Part shown: in pieces, positions 61,617 to 64,000 of the stretch
How positions within the stretch are numbered: the stretch's first letter is position 1
How the letters are laid out: every line of letters starts with the position of its first letter
Origin: Pirellulales bacterium
GTDB lineage: Bacteria > Planctomycetota > Planctomycetia > Pirellulales > PALSA-1355
Length of the DNA stretch: 64,000 nucleotides
Assembly: GCA_022844125.1 (NCBI GenBank)
Contig: JALHMI010000006.1
Coordinates: 124,001 to 188,000, forward strand
Reading direction: 5' to 3'
Translations under genes and position numbers: made by a program
The notes under the pieces: generated by a model
Told to the model about the DNA's origin: nothing
Databases searched by the model: none
The model's input: only the letters and a program-made list of their open reading frames with translations

Positions 61617-62315
61617 ATGATGCGCAGCGGAAGGACCTTGTTGATGCCGAACGTCGTGTTGACGCTGGCTGTTTGCGCAACGCTGGCGCTCGGGCAATCG
61701 CAGTCAGGCAACGTGGTCACTTCCGCCAAGTACACGTCGCCCTATGACGCGTTCATGAAAATGAATCGCCTGCCTGAAGCGTTTGGCAAGGATGACAATG
61801 GGGCCGACTATTGGGGTTTTCTCGAGTCTCGGCTGGGCAATCAGGCGGGGCGGATCCTCATCAAACGGCCGGCCAAAGGCTTCAGCGATGATGCCTTCCG
61901 CGGCTGGTTAAGCTTCATCCGCACCTCCGGAAACGCTACGGGCATTGGCAATTGTGTCGAGTGTCACCGCGTGCCCGACTTTACCGACCGACAGAAGCAC
62001 AACATTGGCACGGCCAAGGAGCCGCTCGAAACTCCTTCGTTGCGCGGCGTCGCCGGCAAGAAGTCCTTCTTTCGAGACGGCAGCGCAAGCACGCTGGAAG
62101 AAGCCATTGCACGACACGTTGCCGCCGCTCAAGTGGCGCAGCAAGACAAGCGTTCGGGAGTTGAGGTGGAGGTCGGCAAGATCGCACTCAGCGAGCGCGA
62201 AATTGGCGAGGTGGCGGCCTTCCTGCGGTCGATCCAAGAAGTGCCCCGTGAGCAATTTCGACAGTATTTGATTGACGTGGTCATCCAACCCGTGGAACTC
62301 AATTTCTCCGATTAA
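61617..62315 (+). CDS. Exported c-type cytochrome with peroxidase-like motifs
   Basis: 232-residue exported protein; N-terminal signal (RTLLMPNVVLTLAVCATLAL). One haem site CVECH (Cys113-His117) in GIGNCVECHRVPDFTD, then TPSLRGVAGKKSFFRDGSAS, the pattern seen in the C-terminal haem domain of MauG/cytochrome c peroxidases, and an end reading LSEREIGEVAAFLRS. Only one haem, so peroxidase activity is unlikely alone. RBS GGAG lies ~9 bases before the chosen ATG; ATG 61620 is equivalent. The next gene, also haem-bearing, starts 64 bases downstream; the two probably function together. Confidence 0.85.
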   Translation: MMRSGRTLLMPNVVLTLAVCATLALGQSQSGNVVTSAKYTSPYDAFMKMNRLPEAFGKDDNGADYWGFLESRLGNQAGRILIKRPAKGFSDDAFRGWLSFIRTSGNATGIGNCVECHRVPDFTDRQKHNIGTAKEPLETPSLRGVAGKKSFFRDGSASTLEEAIARHVAAAQVAQQDKRSGVEVEVGKIALSEREIGEVAAFLRSIQEVPREQFRQYLIDVVIQPVELNFSD

Positions 62316-62379
62316 AAGTGGGCCCCTGAACGCAAGCTCGTTGTCGGCCCGCGGTAGTCACTGAATAAGGGAATTCGCA

Positions 62380-64000
62380 ATGCCATTGCTCAGGTGGAAG
62401 CTATCTGCACTGCTATCGTTGACGATCCTGGCCGGGTCGGTCGCAGCCGCCGATTTGGGTCGCATCAGCGGGACGGTGGTCGACAGTTCAGGCAAACCTC
62501 TCCGCGGTGCGATAATTTCGGGCATCCAAGAGGACCAGCAAAAGAGCATCTCGGTGCTCTCCGATCCCCAGGGGCGGTTTCTGCTGGACGAGGTTCCCGC
62601 GGATCTATACACGCTGCGTGCCCGCCTGGTCGGCTACGAGGACAATCTGACCGACGAACTCGAGATTGTCGCCGGCGATAACAAGCCGGTTGAGTTCACC
62701 ATGCAAGCGGCCAAGGATCTCACAGCACAGCGCACGGGAACGAGCCTGTTCAGCGAGATGAAGTGGGAAAACGAGGAGCATCGCATGAGCTTCAAGATGT
62801 CCTGCACGTATTGCCACCAGATCGGTACGCAAGGCTTTCGGACGCCGGAAGAGCCGGTCGACTGGGAAGTCATGATCACCCGCATGGACGGTTTTGGCGC
62901 GCTGCATAAGGATTTGAAAAAGACAGTCGTCAAGCAGCTCGTCGACACGTATGCCGAAGACGCACCGAAGAAATGGTCCACCTGGACGCCGCCGGAAGCC
63001 CCCAAGGGCAAGGCTCTGGCGATGCGGGTGGTCGAGTGGGACATGGGCAAGACTCGGCCCTCCATGATCCATGATCTGGAACTCGGGCATGACGGCCGGG
63101 TGTGGGCGGTCGATATGGCCAACGACGCACTCGTGAGCCTTGACCCAAAAACCGGTGAGCGCGAACTCTATGCTGTGCCCGGCGGCAAGGAGCCCTATTC
63201 CGATGAACCGATGCGGATGGGACCTCACTCGCTGGAGTGCGATGCGGCCGGCGCCATCTGGATTACCTGTGCGACTGGCGGAAAGATGGCCAAGTTCGAT
63301 CCGTCGACTGAGGAGTGGACCGTTGTGTCCAGTGCGCCGGATCCGGCCAAGCGGGGCATCTATCCGCACACCTTGCGAGTCGACGCCAAGGGTGTCGTCT
63401 GGTACACGGACGCCGGCCGGGGCGTGTTCAGCCTGGACCCTAACAACAACAACGTCCGCAAGTTCTACAACTTGCCCTCGGCCAACCAGGCCATCGGACA
63501 GGGCGTGGGAGAATCGCGCGGCGTGACGCCTTATGGCATCTCGATTGCGCCCAACGGACACGTTTGGTACACCAAGCTGAACGGTAATCGGGTGGGCCGC
63601 ATTAATCCCGACGTGCCCGATGGAGATGTCAAGGAATGGGCCCCGCCGTTCCACGGTCCGCGCCGGTTGGAAGTCGCCGCCGACGGGACGGTTTGGGTAC
63701 CCGGCTGTGGTTCAGGCGTCTTCGCCAAGCTCGATCCCGAAACCGACAAATGGACGGTGTACGACCTGCCCGATAAGGAAAACCAATTCCCTTATGCCCT
63801 CAGCGTCCACCCGCAAACGGGCGACATCTGGATTTGTGGCACGACCAGCGACTCGATGTTCCGCTTCATTCCCAAGACCGAGGAGCTCATCGAGTATCCG
63901 ATGCCGTCGCGGGTGACCTACACGCGCGAGATCGAGTTCGACAAGGACGGCAGCGTCTGGGTGTGCAACTCGAACTGGCCGAACCGACACACCGAACGTC
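62380..64000 (+). CDS. Carboxypeptidase-regulatory-like / streptogramin-lyase-like haem protein (3' end missing)
   Basis: Open from the ATG to the right edge with no stop (540 codons visible). Signal peptide (ALLSLTILAGSVAAADLG), a carboxypeptidase regulatory-like beta-sandwich (~26-110, GRISGTVVDSSGKPLRGA), a CTYCH haem site (Cys142) in KMSCTYCHQIG, and a beta-propeller of Vgb/streptogramin-lyase type (~210 on), with repeating blades such as DGRVWAVDMANDALVSLDPK and NGHVWYTKLNGNRVGRINP. Family members pair with a small cytochrome gene as here; an exported electron-transfer or dehydrogenase role is inferred. Start chosen at the first ATG giving a signal peptide. Confidence 0.88.
   Translation, partial: MPLLRWKLSALLSLTILAGSVAAADLGRISGTVVDSSGKPLRGAIISGIQEDQQKSISVLSDPQGRFLLDEVPADLYTLRARLVGYEDNLTDELEIVAGDNKPVEFTMQAAKDLTAQRTGTSLFSEMKWENEEHRMSFKMSCTYCHQIGTQGFRTPEEPVDWEVMITRMDGFGALHKDLKKTVVKQLVDTYAEDAPKKWSTWTPPEAPKGKALAMRVVEWDMGKTRPSMIHDLELGHDGRVWAVDMANDALVSLDPKTGERELYAVPGGKEPYSDEPMRMGPHSLECDAAGAIWITCATGGKMAKFDPSTEEWTVVSSAPDPAKRGIYPHTLRVDAKGVVWYTDAGRGVFSLDPNNNNVRKFYNLPSANQAIGQGVGESRGVTPYGISIAPNGHVWYTKLNGNRVGRINPDVPDGDVKEWAPPFHGPRRLEVAADGTVWVPGCGSGVFAKLDPETDKWTVYDLPDKENQFPYALSVHPQTGDIWICGTTSDSMFRFIPKTEELIEYPMPSRVTYTREIEFDKDGSVWVCNSNWPNRHTER

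Overview
The window looks like a chromosome segment of a planctomycete, most probably a Pirellulales-type member of Planctomycetota. The evidence is the gene content rather than any marker gene: a DUF1549/DUF1553 plus DUF1501 pair, giant beta-propeller/HEAT/c-type cytochrome proteins with CxxCH motifs, a formylglycine sulfatase, many Tat- or Sec-exported proteins, a DUF6263-type secreted protein and a planctomycete-type tyrosine integrase ending inside a tRNA gene. The DNA is GC-rich with strong GC bias at third codon positions, which produces long but meaningless antisense reading frames throughout.

Layout. 1-6.5 kb: 3' part of carB, a P-type cation ATPase, crcB and a monohaem secreted protein. 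6.5-16.7 kb (minus strand): an N-acyl-D-amino-acid deacylase-like amidohydrolase, a five-haem PA14/beta-propeller protein translationally coupled to a Tat-exported isochorismatase-like hydrolase, and a second beta-propeller/HEAT/cytochrome protein. 17-21 kb: a sigma-54 activator with a degenerate receiver domain, a textbook -24/-12 promoter, glnB with a strong terminator, and a convergent PEP carboxykinase-like gene lacking two of three metal ligands. 21-28 kb: a secreted TPR-CHAT peptidase-like protein, small lipoprotein and membrane genes, and a GNAT/FemAB-like acyltransferase. 28-36 kb: the DUF1549/DUF1501 pair, a MarR regulator with an MBL hydrolase, a secreted DUF6263-like protein, a 39-residue membrane peptide and a cNMP-binding/thioredoxin-reductase fusion. 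36-43 kb: a sulfatase, a protein with a histone-H1-like tail, and a heavy-metal RND efflux operon. 43-55 kb: PPK2 coupled to a BtuF-like protein, an aldehyde dehydrogenase, an ABC exporter operon (ATPase, permease, membrane-anchored repeat protein), folC and a C-terminal processing protease.

55.1-58.3 kb is the most unusual part. A structured RNA with a very strong intrinsic terminator lies directly before a polymorphic toxin whose last ~80 residues are a DddA/SCP1.201-type nucleic-acid deaminase domain (HVEG and CLPC). An Imm1-type immunity gene overlaps its stop codon, followed by two tandem paralogous small genes of immunity type, the first interrupted by a +1 frameshift at AGG-TGA. 58.4-64 kb: thrS with a structured leader, tRNA-Val(GAC) with its own promoter and terminator and a truncated integrase overlapping it (island scar), and a c-type cytochrome paired with a carboxypeptidase-regulatory-like/streptogramin-lyase-like haem protein that runs off the right edge.

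Functional links readable from the order: ATGA-type stop/start overlaps couple three pairs on the minus strand (isochorismatase/cytochrome, BtuF-like/PPK2, ABC permease/repeat protein) and the toxin/Imm1 pair on the plus strand. The sigma-54 activator probably serves the adjacent glnB promoter.
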